Assembly: GCF_000208745.1 (NCBI RefSeq)
Contig: NC_030859.1
Location: forward strand, 6,561,374-6,625,373
Source: Theobroma cacao
Lineage: Eukaryota > Streptophyta > Magnoliopsida > Malvales > Malvaceae
DNA: 64,000 bases
Direction: 5' to 3'
The notes under the pieces are model-generated. The model was not told the DNA's origin, made no database searches, and was given only the letters and a program-made list of their open reading frames with translations. Position 1 is the stretch's first letter, and every line of letters begins with the position of its first letter. Position numbers and translations under genes: made by a program. Positions 35,401 to 47,285 of the stretch are shown one piece after another.

Positions 35401-37251
35401 TTTTCACTTCCTATCATTAAATTATACTCCAAATAGTTAATCTTGGTCAAAAATTTCACTCCATGGTCAAATTATTATCTTAGGTGGCAAAATGACGATT
35501 TTGCCCTTGAATATCAAAATTTCCAATTTTACCCCAAATGAACCCTCAAAGTCCGAACAATCATTTTTAGTCATTCCTGGATTATAAAATATTAAATTTC
35601 ATCCTACAATTCTTATTTGAACTAGTTCGAGGTTAAATCAACTCAAGTGTACCGTTAGGTACGATATCGGGTTTCGTTTTTTCTTAGGTGCTTTCTTAGC
35701 ATAATAACATGCTACTCAGTGCATGTATGTCATGACATGTATTTATAGGGTCGGGTTTTACAAAACAAGTACTAAATTAACTAGCATAAATTAAATTTAA
35801 TTGAGAAAGACAATAAACGAAAGACTAGGATTATGGGTTCATCCAACACTTCATTTAATACTAACTTCTCTTATTATTTATCTTTCCTAGGTGGTTTTAT
35901 TGACCTAGAATCCAAAGCTATGTACAAGTCTCCATCAAGATGCTTGCACAAATACCCACCTTAATTACTTCACTATAGGTCTAAAAGAATCAATTAAATT
36001 AAGTTCATTAAGCTAGTGTCCTAATTTGGCTATGTATGAAAATTGGCGTATGTCTACCCGAATCGCAAATTAGATCATCGGAGTGATGTGAACATATACT
36101 ATTTAAATCTTAGTCTAATCTAAAATCTCTATGTCCAATCCTAATTAGATTCACAAGTCAATTAATTATTGATCAAGCGATTAAAGGCATTAAGAACATA
36201 TTTGAATAAGCAAAACTATACCCATTAATGATAAATAAAAGAAAAACTAATATTCAAACTACATGTTGAAATCCACCATAATCCTAGAAAAACAAATTAG
36301 TTCATAATATCTAAATAAAACAATATCCAAAGAAATGTAGCCATGAATTCGAACCAAAAAAATAAGTATAACACAAAAGAGAGAAATAAACTAATGTTAA
36401 AGCTTTGTTGATCTTGAATCTCTCTCAATTACTCTTGATCTTTTACTTGATTCTCAGCTCAAAATCTCTAGAAAAGCTATTGCCATTCTCCCCCTTGAAT
36501 ACTCTAAAAAAGTCCTTTAAATATGTTCAAGTTAACCTAATTTCCATATTTCTGTCAATAATTTTATATTTGGAAAACAATGTGGCGCCGTGGAGTAATG
36601 GTTGTCTTTGTGGCGTCGCCATGGCTTTCTTTGTGGCTGCGTGGTGCTCTAGCCTCGGGAGTTTGTATGGTACACTCCAATTGTCCAGCACCACAGCTAT
36701 GATCTTCCTATCATTGGGACCCTAACTCCCTCAGTGCCACAGCTTTAAGTAACTCAAGGCTACAACCTCTAACCAACATGCTGCCTTCTGTCGAATTGCA
36801 ACCATCCATCATCTTCTAACACGATTTCCACCTTGATCAGATCCGAACTAGAAAAGAGGTAAACATGAAAGTTCTATCCCGTTTTCTTATCTTTCCAATG
36901 GATCAAGAATCTCATTAATTGGACTTTTTTGCTAAAGTTATCTTTGAAATACTACAACATGTACGAATGAAGCCTTTACCATACTTATGCGATTTTAACT
37001 CAAATACACATTTCTCATCAAATATCCTACAAAAAACCATGAGAGAAATCAACGATAACTCTTTTTATAGTAAATTAAAGCAAAATAAAGTAAAATTACA
37101 CTAAAATAACTTAAAATAACTATTTAACATGTAATCTAACTTAAACTAAAAAAACACTTAAAATGCTAAAATCCAAACCTACAACCTCAAAGATCTAGCT
37201 ACTTAAGCCCCTCAAAATGTGTCAAAATAACTCTATATAATAGAGTTATCA
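32486..37251 (-). repeat. 5' LTR of minus-strand Athila-like element (host of nested LTR B)
   Basis: On the minus strand it begins TGATAACTC at 37251 and ends near 32,486, just before gag. About 1.66 kb remains without solo LTR B. A perfect 10-bp hairpin with 3-nt loop lies at 37227-37249. The 23215-23480 fragment is from the same family. Near its 3' end is the wording of an LTR end (GGAACGATACTCTACTTC on minus, near 32,540). The right border is firm; the left border is approximate. Confidence 0.7.
32661..35762 (-). repeat. Tekay-type solo LTR B (3,102 bp, TSD AAACA)
   Basis: Perfect target duplication AAACA at 32656-32660 and 35763-35767. + strand ends are TGTCATGACC and GGGTTTTACA. The inverted repeat near its 3' end reads TGTCATG and CATGACA, both arms changed relative to copies A, C, E and F. 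Between about 33,310 and 35,340 it is nearly identical to LTR D (51,830-53,868), while both ends of the two copies are clearly diverged. Open frame 35094-35420 is incidental and shared with D. Confidence 0.9.
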
Positions 37252-37259
37252 GGAGATAA

Positions 37260-37277
37260 TCCTCAACAACTGTGCTA
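37260..37277 (-). other. Decayed Athila primer binding site
   Basis: On the minus strand TAGCACAGTTGTTGAGGA matches 12 of 18 bases of the tRNA-Asp-type site TGGCGCCGTTGCCGGGGA; five of the six differences are transitions, as expected from decay of methylated DNA. It lies directly after the LTR at 37279-40060. Confidence 0.55.
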
Positions 37278-37278
37278 G

Positions 37279-40060
37279 AAAACTAGATAGCAAAATTTTG
37301 CAAGTGCACGGGTCGTTTCAAGTGGATAAGTGTAAGTAGAGTGTCGAATTCCCAAGAGTATTGTCTTGTGTGGACTTGCATTAATTATTGAGTCTTGCTT
37401 CCTTTGCCTAAGCCAATCTCACAAAAAGATTAAAGAATTTTATAGAGAAAATCAATAACAAAAGCCTAGGGTTCCTAACTTCTTTTGGTCATTTTCACTT
37501 AGGTTAATGCTTTCTCTTTGGTTTAACTTATCTTCAACAACTTGTTAATCAGGAACACTTAACTATCTACTTGTTATGTCTAAGTCATGTAAACACATTA
37601 TTACTAATCGCTTACCATAATAGATAAGATAATTAATAATAACGCCTTAGGATTAAGTTTCGTTAAGCGATTATGTCACACCCATTTTGTGGTGAGGGGC
37701 AGGCCAACTAGATGGCCAAGGATTGAGGCTCGAGAGTAGGCCCGAGGCGTGCGAGGCAGTCATTGCCTACTATTGGAAACAGTGCCTAGGGTGCATTAGG
37801 AGGGTCTAGCAGGGCTCGAAACAGCCCCTAGCCATTAGGAATGGGCTTGTAACATCTCTAAGGGGTTTAAGGCTTATAAATACACCTTGAGTCCCCTCAT
37901 TTAAGCTTAATGACTCATGTACTTGAATTCTTTGCAATAAAAGCTCTTTGTCTTTTTACTTGTGCTTGCCTTAAATGATCCTAACTTGTTCAATTGAGAA
38001 GGCTGTTTGCCTTTCTAAGAGCCTTTAAGTAAGGCAAAGGCAAGGCCTCATGGGTCAAGAGAAAACCCTATGACAATTACACATGACTAATAGATATAGT
38101 GGTCATTACACTTGCTCTCACCCAAGAGTAATCTATTCTACTAATTCATATGTCATTTTCTTTTAGTTTGGATTCCTAGATTCTTATTCTACTTCATCAG
38201 GACTCCCTTTAAATTCCCCTGTAAGGTGCATTAAAGCTACTAATTGCCTAATTAATTCCCTTAGTCTGGATTTTGAAATTCCTATGTCTAGTTCATTAAG
38301 AATCCCCCTAATTCCACCTTGAGGTTTATTAGAGTTACAATGTATCACATTTATAAGGTGAAATAAAAGGGAGCATTAAGCACAAAGAAAATGAACTAAG
38401 TTATTTAAGTTTGCATTTTTTTTACCAAAGTGAATTTATTTTACCTAAGCTACTTAACCAAATTCCATTAAACACCATAGCTAAAATTATTTAGCTACTC
38501 ATATTTTTATTATGAACAGAATTTAAAGAGTGAAATAAAATAACAAACATGCTGAAAATTAAAAAGAAAGAAAGAATACTTTTAAGCTTAATACCGAAAT
38601 CACCTTATAATTAAGTTAGGCTCGGTCAACAAAGTAACAAGATTTCTAGGATTAAAAATCTTATCACTTTGCCAACTTCACTAAGCTATAATGAAGCTCC
38701 AATGGTGGATAGAAAATTGCATGAAAAGATAAAAAAAATAAACAGAATTTTATTAATTGAAAACTGAAAAAATGCTACGAAGAATAAGCAAGGAGGCCGA
38801 GCTAAAAATCTTTCTCCAAATTAACTCCTTTTTTGAAAGAACTTAAGTTTAAGTGGAAAGTTATCAAAGTAAAAGATACAAATAGTAAATGAACTAAAAA
38901 AAATTGTAGAAAAATAATAAAAAATAAAAAACATATAATTGTTATGGAACTTAAAACTACACCAGTTGGAAATTCAAAGCCAATTTCTACTACACAAGAA
39001 AATAAAAAAAACGCTTGCTAGAAAATTACAAAGAAACATAAACTAATATCCTAAAAAGTGCAGAAAAGAAAGAAAAGAAGGCTTGCTTGAAGAGCTAGAC
39101 TGGCTGGGTATTTATAGCCAAAAGGAAGGAGAGTTTTAGCTTAATTCTTCCTCCTTTACGATTCAGAATTCAAGTTTTCAGCTCACTTGATCACTTGGTC
39201 AGATTTCAAGCTGATTTTTATCTGATTTCAAACTTGAATTTTGAGTGAAAATTGGCTCCTTCAAGCTTCAAATTGGCCAGCCAATCCTAGGATGAATTTG
39301 GCATGAAATGTGTCCAAGTGCTACCTTGAATTCAAATTGCGAAAGCTTGAATTTTTCTCTCCTCAATTTTCAAACCATTTCAGTTGAAATTCCCCTTCAT
39401 TATCTTCATGATTTTTTGCCTTTTAATCCAATGAAAATCAGCTTAAAAATCATCCAAAATTTGGCTTGAAATTTAAACTCTTTAGGATTTGAATTTAGGC
39501 CCCAACGTAGTTTATTAGTTGAGGACTCTTCCCATTTGAATTCTTTGATATCTCCAGAAAATCCATTAGATTTGCAACCCTCTTAGACATTTTTAATTTG
39601 GACAGCCCACTCTTGCATGGATTTTGCATGAACTTGTCAAAAATTTTGCTAAAAGGTGATGATTTTGCATGCATGCAGCTTCAGGCAACTTTACCTTTCC
39701 TTGGTTTAACATCCATAATTTTTGACTCCCAGCTCAGAATTGAATGAGTCCAAGTCTTGCCGAAAGCTAACTTGATGATAAACAAATTTGTTCTGCAAGG
39801 TCTTCCTTTAGATTTTGATGCTAAGGTAGTCAAATTTGGGTTAGAAGTTAACCATTGTGCATGGCTTTCATGAAAATTCAAAATTTAAGCCTTATTTCCC
39901 TACATAAATTTAAAAAATACATAAATTCACAATTTTTCAAATTATTTACAAGCGAAGACATTTTAATAAAAATGGGCTAAAAATGAATTATTTTATTTGA
40001 AAAGTATGCAAAAATCATATGAATTAGGGCTTAAAAATGCTATATAAAATATAGTTATCA
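37279..40060 (-). repeat. Minus-strand Athila-type LTR (host of short LTR element)
   Basis: Begins TGATAACTATATTTTATATAGC at 40060 (minus strand) and ends near 37,279 beside the decayed primer site. About 2.38 kb remains without the 402-bp insertion. An inverted repeat CTATAT/ATATAG with a 3-nt loop lies at 40040-40054, in the same place as in the other Athila-type LTRs here. It stands only 8 bp plus a primer site away from the LTR ending at 37251, with no internal region between them. Confidence 0.65.
37674..38075 (+). mobile_element. Short (402-bp) solo LTR, TRIM-like, TSD ATTA
   Basis: Ends TGTCACACCC and CTATGACA, flanked by the 4-bp repeat ATTA (37670-37673 and 38076-38079). A TATA box (TTATAAATA, about 37,876) and a poly(A) signal AATAAA (about 37,941) 65 bp apart support an LTR in plus orientation. 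It is GC-richer than its host LTR. The size suits TRIM/SMART-type elements; I did not find 5S-like boxes that would mark Cassandra. Confidence 0.6.
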
Positions 40061-41267
40061 AAATCCACCATAAAAACTACTTTTTCAAAGGATCAAGCAT
40101 AACCTTTACAATGCACACTGCCTTTTATGGATCAAGCATAACTATTGCCTTTTCATGGATCAAGCATAGCCATTGCCTTTTCAAGATTCTAGTACAACCT
40201 TTATACCGCTACCTTTTGAAGGCAAAGGTATAACTGTTTTTCTTTTTTACAATCTTGAATAGTAAGGATACCTCTAAAAGGTGAGTTTTGCTAAGTAAGT
40301 ACAAAATTGGAAAAGTATAATAGTAATAAAGATGATTACAAAAGATAGGAGTAAAGGCTCAAAGAAATCATCGCACAAGAAAGCTTGATGGAAGAATGTG
40401 AATTGCTTGCTCTAGCTTGGTTTCTCTCTCTTTTTTTCCCTCTTTTTTCTTTTTTTTTTTCTTCATTTGGCTTGATTCTTGATCAAATGATAGTTTTCTC
40501 TACTCTTCACAAATCTAAAATGTGTTGAAGGAGTCTTTTTTATGCTTAGAAAAAGTTTGAAGCCGTTGGGGATGATTTGGTGGAAAAGCTAGCCATTTTT
40601 CTTACTTTTTTAATGTCAATGACTACTTTTGGAGTCTAAGAATTGAATTTTTCATCTCGACATATAAATTATTCTTGGTCTAGAGCTTTATGTTTGTTGA
40701 GAATCGATTATTGTATTCTTGAGTAGTCAATTCTTTTTGTCTCTAGAGCATTCTATTTTTTGAGAATCAATCAATGCATTCTTGAGACATTAATTCTTCT
40801 CATCCCAAATTTTCTAAGAATTGGTCTTTGCCCCTCCACAAGTCCATTCGTCTTTCACTTTAGGCACCAAATTTGAAATTCAAATTTGCTTTTGCTCGCT
40901 CCACCCTTATCCATTCTTCAATATTTTCTTCTTCTCCAAGTTTATGATTTTTCTCTTTTTGTAGCTTTGGGAATCAATCACTTGATGCTTGAAAAGTCGA
41001 TTCTTCCTCTTCCAATGGCTTTTGCATCTTCAAGAATTGATGTTTCCTTTTCAAGAAGTTGATTCTTTATAGCTGGAACTTGAGATTTAAAGTATTCAAA
41101 ATATTTTTCTTTACACAAACAACTTCAAACAACAAATTCATAGATCATTCAAGTAAGGAAACACTTAGGCACTTCAAAAGCATTTAAGGATTACTCAAAC
41201 AAGAAATTTTGATCATTTTTGTCGTTTCAAAACTCTAATAATCATTTTAAAGCTAATAAAGCTAACA
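40061..41267 (-). repeat. Sirevirus-type LTR S2a (truncated)
   Basis: Matches S1 (28,030-31,960 without its insert) from AATCCACCATAAAAACTAC to the end AGCTAACA at 41267. On the minus strand the LTR start is intact and the 3' part is lost at the junction with the Athila LTR. Variants of the word GAATCGATTC are scattered at 40,630-41,065, as in S1. Confidence 0.65.
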
Positions 41268-42668
41268 AATTAAAACCAAAAGGGGGTGAATTGGGTTTTT
41301 TGAAAAATTTTTGCAATCTTAATGAACGATTGATTTTCTTTTGAAACAAGATTGATAAGTAAGGGTAGAGAAAATGAAAATCAAAGACATAATATTTTTA
41401 TAGAGGTTCGGTCTCCTTGTTTATGTTCTCTCCCTTAGCTCATTAAGGAATTTCAAATCCATTATGAAAAGTACATTTTCAAGGTTTGGCATAACCTTTA
41501 CAATACCTTTTCACAAGATCAAGTACAACCTTTTCAATACCTTTTCCAAGGATCAAGCACAACCTCACTACCTTTTACTTAGGCTAAAGTATAACCTTTA
41601 CAATCTACCTTTCAATGGCTAAGGTACAATAAATGAGTAGCATTAAATGTCTCTTAAAAGTTGATGAGCTAGGTGTTTAAGCTTGAAAAGAATGAATATA
41701 AGAAAATATCAAAAAATCAGCACAATAAATTCTTTGAAGGAAGACTTCAATGAAGTATGAGAAATGAGTAAATGAAGCAAATGATCTTAAAGCTTTTCTT
41801 AGGTGTAGAGATGTTTTTAAGAGTTTTCTTGTGCTTTAAATTAGGTGGGAACCTTCCTTTTATAGCCTTTCTATCAATTAGAATTGTTAGAAGTCAAATA
41901 AAGAAGAAATTAGTCTTTGTAAGCATTAAATGCAGGTCTGTCGCGACTTAAGGATCAAACTTGGTCATTGGGGAGTCGATCCTAGCTTCATGTTCTTCTT
42001 TAATTTACACTATAGGATCAAGCTTTTGAAGCATGGGTGTTGATTGTACCATCACATGTTTGAATTCTTTCTGCCATTCTTCTTCAAGGATAGAGCTTGG
42101 AAGTGTGAGAGTCAATCTTTCAAACTTCTAGTAACCCTATTTTTTTCCTGTTTTCTCTTAGGATCGAGCTTGCCTTGTTGGGTTGTCAATCCTCTAAGCT
42201 TTCAACAGTTTATTTGTATTCTGCCTCATCTTAGGTTCAAGCATCAAGCCACGAAGGGACGATTCTAAGTGTTTCTAGTAGCTACCTTATTTCTGTCTCA
42301 AGTTAGGATCGAGCTTTGTGTTAAAAGGGGTCGATCTTGTGAACTCTAGAAGCTTTGCTCCACATTCTGTTTTGCCTAGGATCGAGCTTCTAGCTAACAG
42401 AGGTTAATCCTGCAATTGTCCAAAAGCTATGTTTACTTTTTGTTTCCCTCTAAGATTGACCTTTTATCATGAAGGGGTCGATCCTCAAAGTTGAAAACTT
42501 AACATCTTGAAAACTTTTGATTCTAAAACATTTTCAAACTTTTGTCAAACATGTTATAAGACTTTAGAAGTTGATCAAGTGAATTAAAACATTTCAAATA
42601 TTTATGTGCAAGGCTTAATCAATTTAATTTTGTCAAATCAAAACATAATTTAATTTTAAAGCTGATAA
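41268..42668 (-). repeat. Sirevirus-type LTR S2b with GGATCGA word array
   Basis: Adjoins S2a. The end containing AAAAGGGGGTGAATTGGG (41,278) and the phrase GAGGTTCGGTCTCC are Sirevirus-like. A minus-strand TATA box (GGCTATAAAAGG) is near 41,860. Upstream of it, at 41,950-42,490, the self-complementary words GGATCGA and TCGATCC recur roughly every 40-100 bp. The right end (AAAGCTGATA, about 42,668) is a decayed AAAGCTAACA. No target duplication found. Confidence 0.6.
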
Positions 42669-42862
42669 TAAATAAAAGTAAAGCAATGACTGACCAATTG
42701 ATATACAGACTCATGAACCACAAACCCCAAACCTCTGTTTTGTGAAGGATTTTGGGTTTAGTTTGACATGTCAAGGCAACGTCAACACCTTAACAATCAA
42801 TTTGGACGACATTAGGGGGAGGAACTCAATTGCACAAAATCTCAAAATATAAGGACTAAATT
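42669..42862. other. Short unassigned genomic segment
   Basis: Unrecognised sequence between Sirevirus LTR S2b and solo LTR C. It continues after LTR C at 45,645-45,751, so it is the pre-insertion DNA. Its last five bases are the target duplication of LTR C. Confidence 0.5.
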
Positions 42863-45639
42863 TGTCACGACCCGGAACTCCCATCAGACCCGTGACAACT
42901 GTCACGATATCCCGATAGGCACTTATTTCCCCGAATGCCGATCGAAACCTCGCAAGGCTTAGCATCATCTTCTGCATCTCCCCAGTGAGCGACAGTTATT
43001 AAATCTCGCATTTCAAGAAATCATAAGTCGTTTCCAAATCAAAGAAATAAAATATTATTTTCTAGCTCACAGGGGTATTTTTATCATTTTTCTTCAAATA
43101 TATTGAAAATCCACCAAAAACATGGTGTAAAAGCTAAATATGTTCATACACACTTTAAATCAGATACCTAAAGTATAAAATTACTTTTACAGTGACACGT
43201 TGGTCCCCAACTAACCAAGAAAGTGTAGGGCTATGAACCCTTACTTTCTAGGATACAACTCCGAGATTAATTCTCGTCTTAATCAACTATCAACAAACTG
43301 TCCTGAGCCTGAAAAAGAATGGATAGGAAGAGGGGTGAGATTATATAATCCTAGTGAGTAAACAATTACCATCAAAAGCATCTAAAGCCGAGTAGATGGA
43401 GACAATATAAAAACGTTATATTTCAATAATGTTCATAACGCAAAATTCGTTTCAATCTATACCAACAATTTCTTTTCATCAAAATTTCCCTGACTTATGA
43501 GTTTCTTAAACTTGGCCCCTGCCAGAATCATTCTCGCGAGTACCTTCGTCAAGGTATCCCACTGAGACCGCCAAGGTTGTTAAAAAGTCCCATACCCATA
43601 AACATGTTTTCGCATCTGACACACAGCCGTTCCTTGGCGTTAGCTGAGTTTCACTCTCATGTGGTGACCCGAACGTGAGGTGCACTGAAATCTTACCTTA
43701 GGAGATACTTCTTCCAACATCTCCTCTCGGAGGTAAATATATAATTGGGTTACCGTGCCCCTCTCATAGGCAGTCCATGGAAACCCCCACCACTACAGTG
43801 ACCGTTTAATATACCACCAGACCCATAACATTTTCAGTAGCATAATATGGTGAATAAAATGTAATCCAGTCTACCGAAACCAATCCAGAACTGTTCATAT
43901 ATTTCATGCCAACCCCAAAATTTTAGGCATCATGCTACCATAGTGTCCTAAGCCACAATTTCAATAACATATAAAATCATAAATTTAACACAGTCTCCAT
44001 ATACTCAATTTTTCCAAAACAATATTTGATTTCAAAACCAGTATAAATATCATTTTTATTAAAAATATATTTTAATTAGAAAACATAATATTTTATAATT
44101 TAACTCACCATTCAATAAAAACATCAAACAAGTATAATTACTCTAGATATTTAAGACGATAAATTGTCCAATCACAGTTCTAGGAGTCGATGTACTCCTA
44201 GTCCCAGTCTTCAAGCACAATCTCTGTACTTTTACCAATGTAATTTGCTTACCACCTATCCATAATGTACAATACATAATTCACCACATTGATGCTTGAC
44301 CATTATAAAATCAATTCAGACTCGGTGTATATGCATGATATGATATGCAACTTATCCGATTATCGCTTAAATGCGGTGCTGACCTAATTCGGCCTATTAA
44401 TCGATTAAATGACAATTGTGTCCGATTTGGCTCCAGATTGCTCCGTTTCATTTCTAGTACCTCAATTCACCAAACATTATTCAAATAGCACCAATTTCAG
44501 CATCAAAACCCTCCCATTTCTTCATGGAAAAATTCAGCCATTACAGTGCACTAACACCGTGATTTTTCCTACATAATTTTCTCACCATTATTCATCATTT
44601 TTGAAGCCATTTCTCTTGAAATAATAACAATCCATCACCCACACACATCAAGGAAGATTCGGCCAATGATGATTCATGGGAAAAATGGATTCTTTTCTTG
44701 TTGTTTTGTTTCTAAATATGCTAAATTAACTAAAAACAGTAACATATCTTAAAATCAAATCAATCCAACATCTTTCTCTCTCCTTACCCATTTTTACCAA
44801 CCACGAATTTATCATGAAAACATGTAATTTAAGCATGGAAAATAAGGAGAAATGCTCAAGGAAAATAGGTTTCAAGCTTAAGTTGAAAAATCCTACCTTT
44901 TTCACTTGTTTTCCTTGATTTTCCACACTTTTTCTCTTGAAATTCTTCACCTAGGGTTTGTTCTTCCTTTCTTTCCCTCTCTTCCTTGCTTGGCCGAATA
45001 TTTAGAGAGATAATGGGCTGATTTATGCTGATTTTTAAGTTAAATAATAAAATATCCTAAGCTTGACACTTGTCATTTTCTTATTGGTCTAATTTTTAAA
45101 TATTTGACTTTTAATTCTTTAATTCTCCACCACACATTTCTCAAGGGTCAAAAATGATGATGGGTGAAGACCTTGTGCTGGAAAATGCTCTGGGGGTGCA
45201 AAATTACCGATTTGCCCCCACGGTGGCAAAATTACCATTTCGCCCCTTGTACTTTAAATTATACCGAAAATTAAAATTTTTCACTTTTAAACCTCAAATC
45301 ATACTCCAATAAGTCAAATGGGGCCAAAAACATCTTTTCTAAAATTTCCATTTTGTCCCCAGGTGGTAAATGACCATTTTGCCCCTAGATAGTGAAAATT
45401 TCGCTTTGACTCCAAATTGATCCTCGAACTCCGAATTACCATTTTGAGTCATCCCTGAACTATGAAACTCTTAATTTCACCTTAAAATCCTATTTGAACT
45501 AGTTCAAGGCTTAATCGACTTAATGGTACCATTAGGGGCAATATCGTCTTTTAACGATTCCTCGAATTTTTTAAATATGCAAACATTCTATTGAGCATAT
45601 ATATGACTTCGTAATTATTTTATAGAACAGGGTTTGACA
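42863..45639 (-). repeat. Tekay-type solo LTR C (2,777 bp, TSD AAATT)
   Basis: Perfect target duplication AAATT at 42858-42862 and 45640-45644. + strand ends are TGTCACGACC and GGTTTGACA. Inverted arms TGTCACG and CGTGACA are intact at the 3' (U5) end. Its second half is close to LTR A (for example the CAGTTCTAGGAGTCGATG phrase at 44,176 and 29,867), and its first part is close to LTR E. Confidence 0.9.
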
Positions 45640-45751
45640 AAATTGATTTGTATTGGGATAGAGGGATTAAATTGATGAAAACATGATAGTACTGGTCCAA
45701 TGGGATACTTTGACCATTTTGAAATTGAAGCTTTCAATCCTAGTTGAAATA

Positions 45752-47285
45752 TGTTGGTGTAGAAGTCTCAAAGGACAATATACTAAGAAGGGGATGAATT
45801 GGTATTTATAAATTCATTTTTAAAAACTAAGTATAAAAATCAAAACTTGTTCATCTAAAAATATTTTCCAATATCAAAAGCAAGTTTTCAACAATATATC
45901 ATTAAGTATAAAAATAATATTCCAAAGTAAAATATTTTCCTAAGTTATATGCTAGCTATGAACAATAAAGTGAAAATATATTTCTAAGTGTAAAACAATA
46001 AAGCAATGTAAAACTATTTTCCTAAGGCATATATAAGCAATGAATAATAATGCAGAAAATTAAAAAGAGACATAAAGATTTTATAGTGGTTTGGCTTTTT
46101 CGATGGCTACATCCACTCTCTTGGCAACCAAGGAATTTCTAATCCACTAAAAGGATTCTTGCTTTTCAATGAGATCAAGCGATAACCCTTATACCAACTT
46201 TTTCATTAGATCAAGGATAACCCTTACACAATTCACAAAAGGATTCTTGCTTTTTAATAGGATCAAGTGATAATCCACCAACAATGATTTTTACGGGCTC
46301 AACCACAAACCCTCAAATAGCTTTTCAAGGTTAAGCTAAAACCTTTACAATGGAGTACAAATTTCAATAAGAAAATGCCTCCAAAAAGCTTAGGTGCCAA
46401 GACCTTAAGCTTGAGTGTAGTGAGAGAAGAAATATCAACTCAAATGAAGCAAGTATTCAACTTTGTAAGCTTGGTGGAAGACTAAAACGAAGCTAAAGAG
46501 TGAGGATAAGCTTTTGGATGTCTCTCTAGTGTTTGAAGCTTTGGTTCAAGTTTCCTCTTGCTTACAACTAGCTCAAATGTAGCTATTTATAGCTGATGTG
46601 AAGTTTGGAGCCGTTAGACACAAGTTGGAATCAAATTTGATAGTTGCTGAAGTTTGAGGGTCAACTACAATGCTCTTAAGGTCAACTATGTTCTTCAAAA
46701 TTTTCAAATTAGGGCTTTATAGTCAAGTACAACTGAAAATGCATTTTTTGCAAATTTGAGCTACTATAGTCAACTATGCCTCCTTTATAGTTGACTATGT
46801 TTGTGTAAAGTCAACTTTTTTTCGTGCTTTTGACTTGTCAGGGTCGACTGTAGTTGTTCAAATCTTCATTTTGTTATGTATTTTGGAATAAGGATGACTA
46901 TATGCACTCCAAGGTCAACTATGACTTTATATTCTTCAAGTTTTGCACTTTTTTTTGATCGACTTGAGCTTTTTTAAGGATAGACTCTTGACTTTTGTCT
47001 TGAGGTTCACTTAGCTTTTTGGCACTTTTCTTTAGTTATTTCTTTCTTGTCTTGTTCCTACATTCAAATTACATTTCACAGTATGTTTGCTATTGTTTTC
47101 TGAGCTGAATATGCATTATTTGAATAACTTATAGGATGTTTTCTAATGATGCATGGGTTTTCAAACAATTATGCCATCTTAGGAGATTAAAAATGTATTT
47201 GACACAATTTCAAATGCTTGACATTAATTTAAAGATAACTTATGATTGTTGTCAAATCAAAACACTATATAACTCAAAATTAACA
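45752..47285 (-). repeat. Sirevirus-type solo LTR S3 (1,534 bp, TSD AAATA)
   Basis: Perfect target duplication AAATA at 45747-45751 and 47286-47290. On the minus strand it begins TGTTAATTTTGAG and ends with the Sirevirus signature of ATTCATCCCC followed about 35 bp later by CACCAACA. A TATA box (GCTATAAATAGC) lies on the minus strand near 46,585. Upstream of it, at 46,660-46,955, words of the palindrome ATAGTCGACTAT (mostly decayed to GTCAAC or GTTGAC) recur at least nine times. Confidence 0.85.

Noticed and set aside
35094..35420. 108-codon open frame, with a near-identical 84-codon frame at 53620-53874
   Set aside because: It looked like a conserved protein because it occurs twice. Both lie inside Tekay-type LTRs B and D, on the strand opposite to the LTR, in the near-identical core. 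Other copies (A, C) do not keep the frame, so it is not coding.
36405..36725. 106-codon open frame
   Set aside because: Lies within the Athila-type LTR ending at 37251, opposite strand, with no homologous frame in the related LTR fragment at 23215.
41940..42490. Regularly spaced short repeats that might suggest a CRISPR-like array
   Set aside because: Plant nuclear context, repeats of under 12 bp with irregular spacing, and they sit within a Sirevirus LTR; they are LTR palindrome words.
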